From: Sphingobacteriia bacterium
Lineage (GTDB): Bacteria; Bacteroidota; Bacteroidia; Chitinophagales; Chitinophagaceae
Assembly (NCBI GenBank): GCA_004293505.1
Contig: RDYY01000128.1
Coordinates: forward strand, 1 to 5,647
Length of the DNA: 5,647 nucleotides
Reading direction: 5' to 3'
The position numbers and the translations under genes were made by a program. Shown one piece after another: positions 1 to 5,647 of the stretch (position 1 is the stretch's first letter; each line of letters starts with the position of its first letter). The notes under the pieces were generated by a model, which saw only the letters and a program-made list of their open reading frames with translations, did no database searches and was not told the origin of the DNA.

Positions 1-781
1 CTTTTTCCTCGACCAAATCTGCTGGACATTTCTCGTACAGCAATTGTATGCGTGCTTGCGCTGCAGCCCTTTCTGCTGCAGCTGATTTTTTGCGGCGCTG
101 GGGAAGGGTGCCATCAGCAGAAGCCACTTTGCTGGCCCCAAAAACATTTTGGTTGTGTTGCCGGTACAACACCAAGACCTCGGGCCAATACCTTACTTGG
201 CTGCGAAAACAAGCCACAAAACCCAACCAATAATCGTGGGGGATAACCACTGGAAAAGGCACACAGTCTTTTACCAAACTGGCTGGAAACAACATGCCAT
301 GGCCCGGTGCACTGTTGCCAATGGTGTAGTTCAAACAATTGTTGTAAGTGGTTAGTTTCTTGACATCAGACAAATACTGCCCCGTGGGCTTGTCTTGGTC
401 ATTGATCAGTTGTGAATTGGCATAAAGGATGGTATCCTTTCCAATGTTGGCTTGCAGAACAGCAAGTTTATGGGGCAACCAAATATCGTCTTGGTCACTG
501 GGGGCAATCCATTCACCTTGGGCCAGCAACATGGCTTTTTCAAAATTGCGGACATACCCCAAATTTTCAGGGTTTCGAAAAACACGGACACGTGCATCTT
601 GTGCTGCATATTGCACCAATAATTCCCAAGTACCGTCGGTGGAGCAATCATCGGTCACCACCAATTCTATAGGCGAATAGGTTTGGCTTAAAATACTGTC
701 GATTTGTTTGGGCAAATACGCCACACCATTGTAAGTGGCCATGACCACCGAGACCAAGGGCAAAGATTGGGAATCAACCAT
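1..781 (-). CDS. Family 2 glycosyltransferase, rhamnosyltransferase-like (C-terminus cut by window edge)
   Basis: This reading frame stays open from the ATG at 781 to the window edge, giving 260 visible residues. The GT-A fold signature is clear. A first beta strand VSVVMATYNG spans residues 10-19, the nucleotide-sugar acidic pair D44-D45 is followed by CSTDGT, and PSDQDDIW at 94-101 holds the metal-binding acidic cluster. HDYWLG at 182-187 carries the likely catalytic-base Asp, and YRQHNQNVFGAS at 206-217 resembles the Y-R-Q-H-x-x-N-V motif of rhamnosyltransferase-like GT2 enzymes. After about residue 228 a basic, alanine-rich stretch (QRRKKSAAAERAAAQAR) suggests a surface helix. The family moves an activated sugar onto a polysaccharide or lipid-linked acceptor at the cytoplasmic face of the membrane; donor and acceptor cannot be told from sequence. 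The start overlaps the meaB stop by 8 nt, so it is probably co-transcribed and translationally coupled. The upstream bases are pyrimidine-rich with no Shine-Dalgarno sequence. The fold is well supported, the exact sugar is not. Confidence 0.9.
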   Translation of the reverse strand, partial: MVDSQSLPLVSVVMATYNGVAYLPKQIDSILSQTYSPIELVVTDDCSTDGTWELLVQYAAQDARVRVFRNPENLGYVRNFEKAMLLAQGEWIAPSDQDDIWLPHKLAVLQANIGKDTILYANSQLINDQDKPTGQYLSDVKKLTTYNNCLNYTIGNSAPGHGMLFPASLVKDCVPFPVVIPHDYWLGFVACFRSQVRYWPEVLVLYRQHNQNVFGASKVASADGTLPQRRKKSAAAERAAAQARIQLLYEKCPADLVEEK

Positions 782-1682
782 GGAGGAGGGTATGAAGGAA
801 GGCATAAAAATGAAACCCAGGTTGGTCCAAAGCGGCTTGGACCTTGTTTTTCAATTCTATTTTGGAAATGTTTTTCATTCTTTCTTTTTGCAAGCCCAGG
901 TATGCCCGCTCGGCCAAGAGCCAAGCCCTCCTTTCTTTGGTAGCTGTACTGGACAAGTGTTGGTCAATGGCTGCGGCCAATTCAGCCATGCCTTGTTTTT
1001 CTGCAGCTACGGTTGTTAATATGGGCAGGGCATGGTTGCGCAAAAAAGCGGGTGCCATCATTTGCTTCAAGTGGGTCACAAATTTGGCGGAACCGGGCCG
1101 ATCGGCTTTGTTGACCACGAATAAATCGGCTATTTCCATTAACCCTGCTTTCATGGTCTGGACCTCATCTCCTCCTTCGGGCACCAAGACCACCACCGTT
1201 GCATCGGCCAGTCCTGCAATCTCTACTTCGCTTTGTCCCACGCCCACGGTTTCTACCAAAACGCGGTCAAATCCTGCAGCTTGTAAAACAGCCACCATCT
1301 CCATGATTTGGGGGTGCAAACCACCCAAGGCGCCGCGGGTGGCTAGGGAACGGATATACACTTGTGGGTGGTTGTACCAACTGCTCATGCGGATGCGGTC
1401 GCCCAACAATGCCCCCAAATTAAAAGGAGAAGAAGGGTCTACACAAAGCACAGCCAGTTTCTGGTCTTCGCCCACCCAATGGTCAATCAAAGCATCAGTG
1501 AGCGTGCTCTTTCCCGCTCCAGGAGGCCCTGTGATGCCGATCAGTGGTGCTTTTCCAGGTTGTAGTTGGGCCAAAAAATCCAGGTATCCTGCTACTTCGT
1601 TTTCAACAGCCGACAACAAACGGGCCAGTGCTTTCACCGAACCGGCCTTCATTTCTTGTTGTGTGGTTGACCAAGGAAACAT
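774..1682 (-). CDS. meaB: Methylmalonyl-CoA mutase-associated GTPase MeaB (ArgK family)
   Basis: MeaB is a cytoplasmic G3E-type P-loop GTPase that gates cobalamin delivery to, and protects, methylmalonyl-CoA mutase in the propionate/methylmalonyl-CoA to succinyl-CoA pathway. The 302-residue product has the Walker A motif GPPGAGKST at 52-60, the switch I region DPSSPFNLGALLGDRIRM at 82-99, RSLATRGALGG at 111-121, the switch II/Walker B region VETVGVGQSE at 143-152, and the guanine-specificity motif NKAD at 191-194. Length is close to, slightly under, the usual 310-330. The frame runs open further upstream to 1820, but that extension lies over the preceding glycosyltransferase gene. It has no family resemblance, so I choose the ATG at 1682 (MFPWSTTQQ). 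An ATG 30 nt further in (MKAGSVKAL) is a weaker alternative. It sits 28 nt after the stop of the broken glycosyltransferase and overlaps the next gene by 8 nt. No mutase subunit is in the window, so the partner must be encoded elsewhere. E. coli ArgK (YgfD) is the same family. Confidence 0.95.
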   Translation of the reverse strand: MFPWSTTQQEMKAGSVKALARLLSAVENEVAGYLDFLAQLQPGKAPLIGITGPPGAGKSTLTDALIDHWVGEDQKLAVLCVDPSSPFNLGALLGDRIRMSSWYNHPQVYIRSLATRGALGGLHPQIMEMVAVLQAAGFDRVLVETVGVGQSEVEIAGLADATVVVLVPEGGDEVQTMKAGLMEIADLFVVNKADRPGSAKFVTHLKQMMAPAFLRNHALPILTTVAAEKQGMAELAAAIDQHLSSTATKERRAWLLAERAYLGLQKERMKNISKIELKNKVQAALDQPGFHFYAFLHTLLHG

Positions 1683-1710
1683 GGATGGATGATTGAGTAT
1701 TATACTGCAC

Positions 1711-2539
1711 TTAGCGCAGCAAAACATAGTTTTTAAAATCAAACAGGCGAATGCCTGTTTTTTGTTCAAACCAATACAAGAGCCTGTCTTTGAATCCGAA
1801 TTTTTTTTGCGCCGTATCAATGTCCACCTGCCAATTCAATCTTTTCACGCGCTCGGTCATCACAGCAGGATGGGTGTCTGTGAATTTTTCCAAAGAATCA
1901 AATTGACTGAAGTCAAAAAAATCGGGGCTGGCCAAAAAATCTTCCAAGGCCTTGGTATCGGGGTTCCAAAAACTGGACACATTTTTTTGTTTGCGCATCA
2001 TTTGAACAGGGTCTTTGACCCAACCATAATGGTAAACCGTTGCAGGAATCAATTTAACGCGCAGTTTCTCCTCTCCCGCGGATGATGCGCACTTCGCGGT
2101 GGTACCATTTGCGGCTGTCTCCTACATAATCATAAGTGCCATAAAAATGTTTGTAATGAAACAAAAGCCCTTCTACGCGTTGGTCATCGGCCCAGTGGGC
2201 ACAAGCTTGTTTGATCGTTTCATGGTATTTTTCGTGCACCACTTCGTCCCCCTGAATGTAAAAAGCCCAATCGGCCAAAGGATCAATCAGGTCAAAGGCT
2301 TTGTTGGTTTCTACCGCCAACACCTTACCCCCTTCGCGCAGGGAAGGGTCCCACACCGAGTGGTGAATTTTGATTTTGGGATCGCCAATGGCTTGCATCA
2401 AACCCAAAGTATCGTCAGTAGAGTCGCCCACCAAAATGATCATTTCATCTACCACGGGCAAAATGGATTTTACCGCTTCCACAATGGGATAATCATTGGT
2501 GACCGCATTGCGAATGATGGTAAAGCCCGAAATTTTCAT
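1711..2539 (-). pseudogene. Broken family 2 glycosyltransferase (frame break with probable internal deletion)
   Basis: Two adjacent minus-strand frames together make one Bacteroidota-type GT2 protein. The first runs from the ATG at 2539 (MKISGFTIIRNA). It carries VGDSTDDT at residues 37-44, YIQGDEVVHE at 94-103 (the metal-binding region, GDE in place of a classic DxD), and YGTYDYVGDSRKWYHREVRIIR at 133-154. It then runs out of frame and stops at TAA 2056-2054. The second frame resumes from about 2079 with EEKLRVKLIPATVYHYGWVK and continues through the conserved tail THPAVMTERVKRLNW and KTGIRLFDFKNY to the stop at 1711. Visible parts sum to about 276 residues. Relatives, as I remember them, are about 290-300 and have a segment containing an SYRDAQGFR-like motif between RIIR and KLRVK. 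That segment is absent, so the junction near 2066-2080 looks like a deletion that also shifted frame. An upstream ATG at 2569 is rejected because it lies above the promoter box. A truncated 161-residue N-terminal domain would be made. Misassembly is the alternative. Confidence 0.8.
1741..1763 (+). other. Perfect hairpin with T-run inside the 3' end of the broken glycosyltransferase
   Basis: An 8-bp perfect stem, AAACAGGC and GCCTGTTT, closes a four-base GAAT loop, and six Ts (1758-1763) end the plus-strand side. In form it is like a weak intrinsic terminator reading on the plus strand, antisense to the gene. It lies within codons for the conserved KTGIRLF stretch of the glycosyltransferase tail, so it may be incidental. 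On the minus strand the hairpin is followed by GATTTTAAAA, a poorer T-run. Confidence 0.3.
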
Positions 2540-2543
2540 GCGC

Positions 2544-2551
2544 CAAAGATA
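2544..2551 (-). promoter_or_regulatory. Bacteroidota -7 promoter box (TATCTTTG) for the minus-strand run
   Basis: On the minus strand the octamer is TATCTTTG, an exact match to the TAnnTTTG -7 element used by the Bacteroidota primary sigma factor. Only four bases separate it from the ATG at 2539, so transcription would begin at or within a few bases of the start codon, giving a leaderless or almost leaderless message. A -33 TTG is not well placed: the nearest upstream TTG leaves a 15-base spacer, shorter than usual. Confidence 0.5.
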
Positions 2552-2578
2552 TTGTCTTCCGATAAGCAATTAACTTTG
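2552..2578 (+). promoter_or_regulatory. Probable Bacteroidota promoter for coaX (TTG, 16-base spacer, TAACTTTG)
   Basis: TAACTTTG at 2571-2578 matches the TAnnTTTG -7 element exactly. A TTG at 2552-2554 lies 16 bases upstream and could act as the -33 element, slightly closer than the typical spacing. The coaX ATG at 2595 follows 16 bases after the box, leaving a leader of only about ten bases. It faces away from the minus-strand box at 2544-2551 in the same 55-bp gap. Confidence 0.55.
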
Positions 2579-2594
2579 GTCCTCAACCCTGCCC

Positions 2595-3320
2595 ATGACC
2601 ACGATTTGTTTTGATTTTGGTAATTCCCGCCAAAAATTGGCCGTTTTCAACCGCCGAGATTTTGTGGAGGAAGTGGTCTTGCCCAATTTGGAGCGGGATA
2701 CTTTAGCGGCCATCATCGACCAATACCAACCCCAAAAAAGCATTCTGTCTTCGGTCATGCACCATCCCGAGTGGTTGCCCAGCTGGTTGGCCGAGAAAAC
2801 CCAATTTCACTTGCTGAACCATGCCAGTCGATTGCCCGTGACCACACCCGTGGGCAAACCCGAAACCATTGGGGCCGATCGCTTGGCCCTGGTATCGGCA
2901 GCAGTGGATCGTTTTCCCGGACAACACAATTTGGTGATCGGGCTGGGCACCTGCATCACCTATAATTTTGTGAACCGGGCGGCGGAATTTTTAGGGGGGA
3001 GCATCTCTCCTGGCATGAACATGCGCTTTAAAGCCATGCACGAACAAACGGCGCTCTTGCCCCTGGTAACGGCCGACCACCATTTTCCCTTGGTAGGTTA
3101 CGATACCAAGACCAATTTGCAAAGCGGCGTCATCTTGGGCGTTGCCGGCGAAATAGACGGCATCATTGGTGCTTACCAAGAGCGCTATGCCAACTTTAAC
3201 GTGCTCTTAACCGGGGGGGATATGCCTTTTTTTGTGCCGCACCTAAAAAACAAGATATTTGCCGACCCAAACCTAATTTTCAAAGGCTTATATGCGATCA
3301 GTGCGCTCAATCTACCCTAA
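2595..3320 (+). CDS. coaX: Type III pantothenate kinase
   Basis: CoaX phosphorylates pantothenate with ATP to 4'-phosphopantothenate, the first committed step of coenzyme A synthesis, in the cytoplasm. It belongs to the ASKHA (acetate/sugar kinase, Hsp70, actin) fold and is not feedback-inhibited by CoA, unlike type I CoaA. The 241-residue protein carries the phosphate-binding motif DFGNSRQK at 7-14, PETIGADR at 89-96 with the family's invariant Asp at 95, GTCITYN at 118-124, GGSISPG at 134-140 and LTGGD at 205-209. Length is typical (about 240-260). Many family members have Asp where this one has Asn124; from memory Asn is common in Chitinophagaceae. The ATG at 2595 directly precedes the first beta strand and sits just below a -7 box. 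The 3' end overlaps the next gene by 29 nt, pointing to an operon with the envelope genes. Confidence 0.95.
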   Translation: MTTICFDFGNSRQKLAVFNRRDFVEEVVLPNLERDTLAAIIDQYQPQKSILSSVMHHPEWLPSWLAEKTQFHLLNHASRLPVTTPVGKPETIGADRLALVSAAVDRFPGQHNLVIGLGTCITYNFVNRAAEFLGGSISPGMNMRFKAMHEQTALLPLVTADHHFPLVGYDTKTNLQSGVILGVAGEIDGIIGAYQERYANFNVLLTGGDMPFFVPHLKNKIFADPNLIFKGLYAISALNLP

Positions 3321-4665
3321 ACTTTCTTTTTTGGCCTTTGCTTTGGGCATTTTTACCACCAGTTTTTCGCAAACCAACTCGCCTTTTTCCCGCTACGGCA
3401 TCGGAAACCTGTCTGGCCCCCAACACACCATCAGCCGGGGCATGGGGGGATTACAAGCTGTTTATGCCGATGGACTGAACAACAACGTGGGACTTTCGGT
3501 CAATTTCAACAATCCCGCTACCTATTCCCAGTTCTACATGATGACCTATGACCTGGCCCTGAACTTGGATTCCCGCAACCTCAAAAGCAACCAGCCTGCC
3601 GGTACATTTTCCAGCGTTTATTTGATTCCAGGCTATGTGGCCATTGGTACCCCGTTGAACGTAAAAAAAGGCTTGGGCCTGGCTTTTGGCCTCAAACCCT
3701 TGAGCCGCGTCAACTATTCCGTCATCACGCGTGAAAGAACAGCAGGTGACAGTTTGGGCACCAATTTCAATGGCAGTGGGGGCAGTTACGACGCATTTGT
3801 GGGCGTAGGTAAAAAATGGAAGAACTTTTCTGTTGGCGTAAACACCGGCTACCGCTTTGGTCGCAAAGAAACGGCCACCCTTAAATCTTTTTTGAACGAT
3901 ACCCTTAGCTACCAACAATCCAATTCCAGTACGGCCACCAGTTTTGGTAACTTTTTTTTCCAAGGGGGTTTGCAATATGAATTGTCACTGTACAAAAAAG
4001 ACAATTCTTTTACCAAGTCTACCGACCAATACTGGTTGCGTTTTGGCGCCACGGCTACCCTGCAACAGAACCTCAATGCCACCCGAGACATTGTGCGTCA
4101 AACCTATGCCCTGAGCGCCATTGGCAACCAGACCGAGATTGACTCTGTTTTTAAAATCACTGACGAAAAAGGCACCATTGTTATTCCTGCAACTTACGAG
4201 GGAGGAATCATGTTGCACAAGACCATCAGCAACTCCCGCGGGCTTTTCGAGATCTGGTCATTTGGCCTAGAATACAGTACCACCCAATGGACCAAATACC
4301 GCTACTATGGTCAGCCCGATGCTTTGCGCAATTCTTGGATGCTGCGTTTGGGTGGACAATTCAGCCCCAATCCCCAAACCGGGACCAATTATTTGAGTTC
4401 TGTCAATTACCGTTTTGGTGTCAACATCGGCCAAGATTATATTGACGCCGATGGCAATGGCCTGCGGACCCGCTCTATTAGTTTTGGTGCAGGATTGCCC
4501 ATTCGCCGCTGGCGCTCTTATGAAACCCAGTACACGGTAGTACAAATGGCTTTCCAATATGGTAAAAGAGGATCTTCGGTCAACAACATCACCGAAAACT
4601 TTTTGCAAGTCAATTTTGGGGTTAGCTTGAACGACAAATGGTTCATCAAGCGCCGATACGATTAA
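3292..4665 (+). CDS. Outer-membrane beta-barrel protein (Bacteroidota family, FadL/OmpP1-like features)
   Basis: The 457-residue product begins with a signal peptide: basic residues R2, R5 and K10, a hydrophobic core LSFLAFALGIF at 11-21, and likely cleavage after SFS at residue 26. The mature start contains SPFSRYGIG (30-38), then RGMGG (49-53) and NFNNPATYS (71-79), which recalls the NPA motif of FadL/OmpP1 and PorV-like barrels. The rest alternates polar and aromatic/hydrophobic residues with many Gly, Tyr and Asn, as expected of outer-membrane strands. It ends VNFGVSLNDKWFIKRRYD, a tail I recall from related Bacteroidota proteins. No specific transport substrate can be named. The ATG at 3292 lies inside coaX (29-nt overlap). 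A GTG at 3301 would give a similar signal peptide and a 20-nt overlap, so the exact start is uncertain. Position between coaX and lptC suggests a role in outer-membrane biogenesis or a housekeeping barrel function; that is inference. Confidence 0.8.
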   Translation: MRSVRSIYPKLSFLAFALGIFTTSFSQTNSPFSRYGIGNLSGPQHTISRGMGGLQAVYADGLNNNVGLSVNFNNPATYSQFYMMTYDLALNLDSRNLKSNQPAGTFSSVYLIPGYVAIGTPLNVKKGLGLAFGLKPLSRVNYSVITRERTAGDSLGTNFNGSGGSYDAFVGVGKKWKNFSVGVNTGYRFGRKETATLKSFLNDTLSYQQSNSSTATSFGNFFFQGGLQYELSLYKKDNSFTKSTDQYWLRFGATATLQQNLNATRDIVRQTYALSAIGNQTEIDSVFKITDEKGTIVIPATYEGGIMLHKTISNSRGLFEIWSFGLEYSTTQWTKYRYYGQPDALRNSWMLRLGGQFSPNPQTGTNYLSSVNYRFGVNIGQDYIDADGNGLRTRSISFGAGLPIRRWRSYETQYTVVQMAFQYGKRGSSVNNITENFLQVNFGVSLNDKWFIKRRYD

Positions 4666-4673
4666 CCGCACCC

Positions 4674-5264
4674 ATGCGATTTTTTAGCACCCCCATATTA
4701 TTCAAAGCAGTTCTCTTCGGAAGCTGCTTTTTTTGGTGTTCCTGCGAGAACGATGTGGCCGAAGTCCAGGCCCTGGGCAAACGCACACCAGGGGTGGATG
4801 AGGGCCGACAGATAGTGAGTTATTTGAGCATGGGGGGAACCCTCAAAGCCAGGCTAAATGCGCCTTTGATGCTGCGCTACCAAGGCGACTCGGCCCTTAA
4901 AACAGAATTTCCGCAAGGGCTTTTTGTAGAGTTTTTCAACGACAGCATCAAGTTAGAAAGCACGCTACAGGCGCGTTATGGCAAATACTTGGAAGCCGAA
5001 AACAAAGTCTATTTGCGCGACAGCGTGGTAGTGGTTCGCTTAAATGGCGATACCCTGCGCACGGCTGAATTGTTCTGGGACCAAAACCAGCAATTGTTTT
5101 ACACCAACAAGTTCACTACTATTATTCAAAAAGAGCCCCGGCAAACCTTGTATGCCTACAAAGGGTTTCGCTCCACCCAGGATTTGGGCCGCATCACGTA
5201 TTATGAGCTGAAACAAGGCAGTTACATCATCCTGCCCGATTCTACCCTGCCCGCTCAACAATAA
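4674..5264 (+). CDS. lptC: LPS export ABC transporter periplasmic protein LptC
   Basis: LptC links the inner-membrane LptB2FG transporter to the periplasmic LptA-type bridge that carries lipopolysaccharide to the outer membrane. The 196-residue product starts with a hydrophobic leader, ILFKAVLFGSCFFWCSC, where Cys24 fits a relaxed Bacteroidota lipobox (WCS before the Cys). It is therefore probably lipid-anchored rather than held by the single transmembrane helix of E. coli LptC. The mature region has EVQALGKRTPGVDEGRQI, then GGTLKARLNAPLMLRY, FFNDSIKLESTLQARYGKYLEAENKVYLRDSVVV and NGDTLRTAELFWDQNQQLFYTNK. This repeating pattern of short beta strands is typical of the LptC/LptA/OstA beta-jellyroll. 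The ATG at 4674 is chosen because the leader follows at once and it lies 8 nt after the preceding stop. An in-frame ATG at 4638 would prepend twelve non-leader residues and overlap the barrel gene. Likely co-transcribed with coaX and the barrel gene. Confidence 0.85.
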   Translation: MRFFSTPILFKAVLFGSCFFWCSCENDVAEVQALGKRTPGVDEGRQIVSYLSMGGTLKARLNAPLMLRYQGDSALKTEFPQGLFVEFFNDSIKLESTLQARYGKYLEAENKVYLRDSVVVVRLNGDTLRTAELFWDQNQQLFYTNKFTTIIQKEPRQTLYAYKGFRSTQDLGRITYYELKQGSYIILPDSTLPAQQ

Positions 5265-5278
5265 GGGCCTTGGTGGGT

Positions 5279-5286
5279 TATCTTTG
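5279..5286 (+). promoter_or_regulatory. Bacteroidota -7 promoter box (TATCTTTG) before the aldo/keto reductase
   Basis: TATCTTTG matches TAnnTTTG exactly and lies in the 36-base gap after lptC, 14 bases before the reductase ATG at 5301. Transcription would start about 5 to 8 bases further on, giving a very short leader. No convincing -33 TTG is found at normal spacing, since that position falls in the end of lptC. It suggests the reductase can be transcribed on its own. Confidence 0.5.
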
Positions 5287-5300
5287 TCTAAACACATCTT

Positions 5301-5647
5301 ATGGAATACAGAAGAATGGGCAGAACCGGCCTGCAATTGAGTGTCCTCAGCTTTGGCAGCTGGGTCACTTTCCACAAACAAATTGAAGACAGCATGGCCG
5401 ACACCCTCATGGGCATGGCTTATGACCAAGGAGTCAATTTTTTTGACAATGCCGAAGTGTATGCTTTGGGCGAGAGCGAGAAAATGATGGGAAGGGTACT
5501 CAGTGCCAAGAAATGGGACCGTACTTCTTACACCCTGTCTTCTAAAGCCTATTTTGGCTGGCGCGGAAAAGCCAACCTGCCCAACCAAACAGGTTTGAGC
5601 AGAAAGCATTTGACCGAAGCTTGTCACGAGGCTTTGCAGCGCTTGCA
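5301..5647 (+). CDS. Aldo/keto reductase, Kv-beta-like (3' end beyond window)
   Basis: The first 115 residues of an NADPH-dependent aldo/keto reductase with a TIM-barrel fold are visible. MEYRRMGRTGLQLSVLSFGSW is the family's opening beta hairpin and first strand. FFDNAEVYALGESE at 47-60 supplies catalytic Asp49 and Tyr54, and LSSKAYFGW at 79-87 supplies catalytic Lys82. The fourth tetrad residue lies beyond the edge. WVTFHKQIEDSMADTLMGMAYDQGVNFFD and GLSRKHLTEACHEALQRL resemble the voltage-gated potassium channel beta-subunit-like branch (AKR6, with E. coli YghZ nearby). Bacterial members are soluble carbonyl reductases and need no channel. The substrate cannot be predicted. The ATG at 5301 matches the family start and is preceded by a -7 box; the upstream bases are A/T-rich without a Shine-Dalgarno sequence. 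It follows lptC by 36 nt but its function does not obviously join that group. Confidence 0.9.
   Translation, partial: MEYRRMGRTGLQLSVLSFGSWVTFHKQIEDSMADTLMGMAYDQGVNFFDNAEVYALGESEKMMGRVLSAKKWDRTSYTLSSKAYFGWRGKANLPNQTGLSRKHLTEACHEALQRL

Noticed and set aside
844..1692. Plus-strand open frame of 282 codons lying opposite meaB
   Set aside because: It is the antisense shadow of a clear MeaB gene. The translation is rich in Ser, Pro, Ala and Thr with no recognisable domain, and no promoter precedes it.
1699..1704. TATAAT on the minus strand upstream of meaB as a classic -10 box
   Set aside because: Bacteroidota primary promoters use TAnnTTTG, and no matching -33 element is present. The hexamer is part of a short palindrome.
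1683..1820. Upstream extension of meaB to an ATG at 1820
   Set aside because: The 46 extra residues lie over the glycosyltransferase tail in another frame and do not resemble MeaB N-termini.
2054..2080. Programmed ribosomal frameshift joining the two glycosyltransferase halves
   Set aside because: No slippery heptamer with a downstream structure is apparent at the switch, and the apparent loss of the linker segment would remain after any shift. A deletion explains it better.
2099..2614. Plus-strand open frame of 171 codons opposite the broken glycosyltransferase, crossing the divergent gap
   Set aside because: It is antisense to a recognisable GT2 domain, overlaps the coaX start, and has no family features.
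3451..3975. Minus-strand open frame of 174 codons inside the outer-membrane barrel gene
   Set aside because: The plus-strand frame has a signal peptide and family motifs; this one is its shadow.
5040..5627. Minus-strand open frame of 195 codons across the lptC end and the reductase start
   Set aside because: It covers two well-supported plus-strand genes and the gap between them, and its translation shows no domain.
1..5647. CRISPR array, transposon ends, toxin-antitoxin pair, defence genes or tRNA
   Set aside because: I looked for repeated spacers, terminal inverted repeats, small paired genes and cloverleaf-like segments on both strands and saw none. The window is almost fully occupied by recognisable housekeeping or envelope genes.

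Overview
The window looks like an ordinary chromosomal segment of a Bacteroidota bacterium, most likely of the Chitinophagaceae group. The reasons are the style of the type III pantothenate kinase, the outer-membrane protein that begins after its signal peptide with an SPFSRYG motif, the lipoprotein-type LptC, the lack of clear Shine-Dalgarno sequences, and three exact TAnnTTTG (-7) promoter boxes in the two main intergenic gaps. Base composition is moderate (near half GC by eye). The genus assignment is an inference from memory of related proteins; no search was run.

Layout. The left half is a minus-strand, operon-like run. Read in transcription order from about 2539 down to 1, it holds a broken family 2 glycosyltransferase (2539-1711), the MeaB/ArgK-type GTPase that services methylmalonyl-CoA mutase (1682-774), and a second family 2 glycosyltransferase (781-1, cut off by the window edge). 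The MeaB and second glycosyltransferase genes overlap by 8 nt, so they are probably translationally coupled.

A 55-bp divergent gap (2540-2594) carries one -7 box for each direction. The right half is a plus-strand run: type III pantothenate kinase coaX (2595-3320), an outer-membrane beta-barrel protein (3292-4665, overlapping coaX by 29 nt) and the LPS-export lipoprotein lptC (4674-5264, 8 nt downstream). A short gap with another -7 box leads to an aldo/keto reductase of the Kv-beta-like type (5301 to the window end, incomplete).

How the genes fit together. The plus-strand group joins coenzyme A synthesis to outer-membrane assembly, an arrangement I recall from relatives. The minus-strand group mixes surface-sugar transfer with cobalamin-dependent propionate/methylmalonyl metabolism, and no mutase subunit is visible here. 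The clearest anomaly is the first glycosyltransferase. Its two halves match one family but lie in different frames, and the segment usually found between them appears to be missing, so it looks like a recently inactivated gene or a misassembly. I found no CRISPR array, RNA gene, insertion sequence, phage gene or defence system. There is no gene-free stretch longer than 55 bases.
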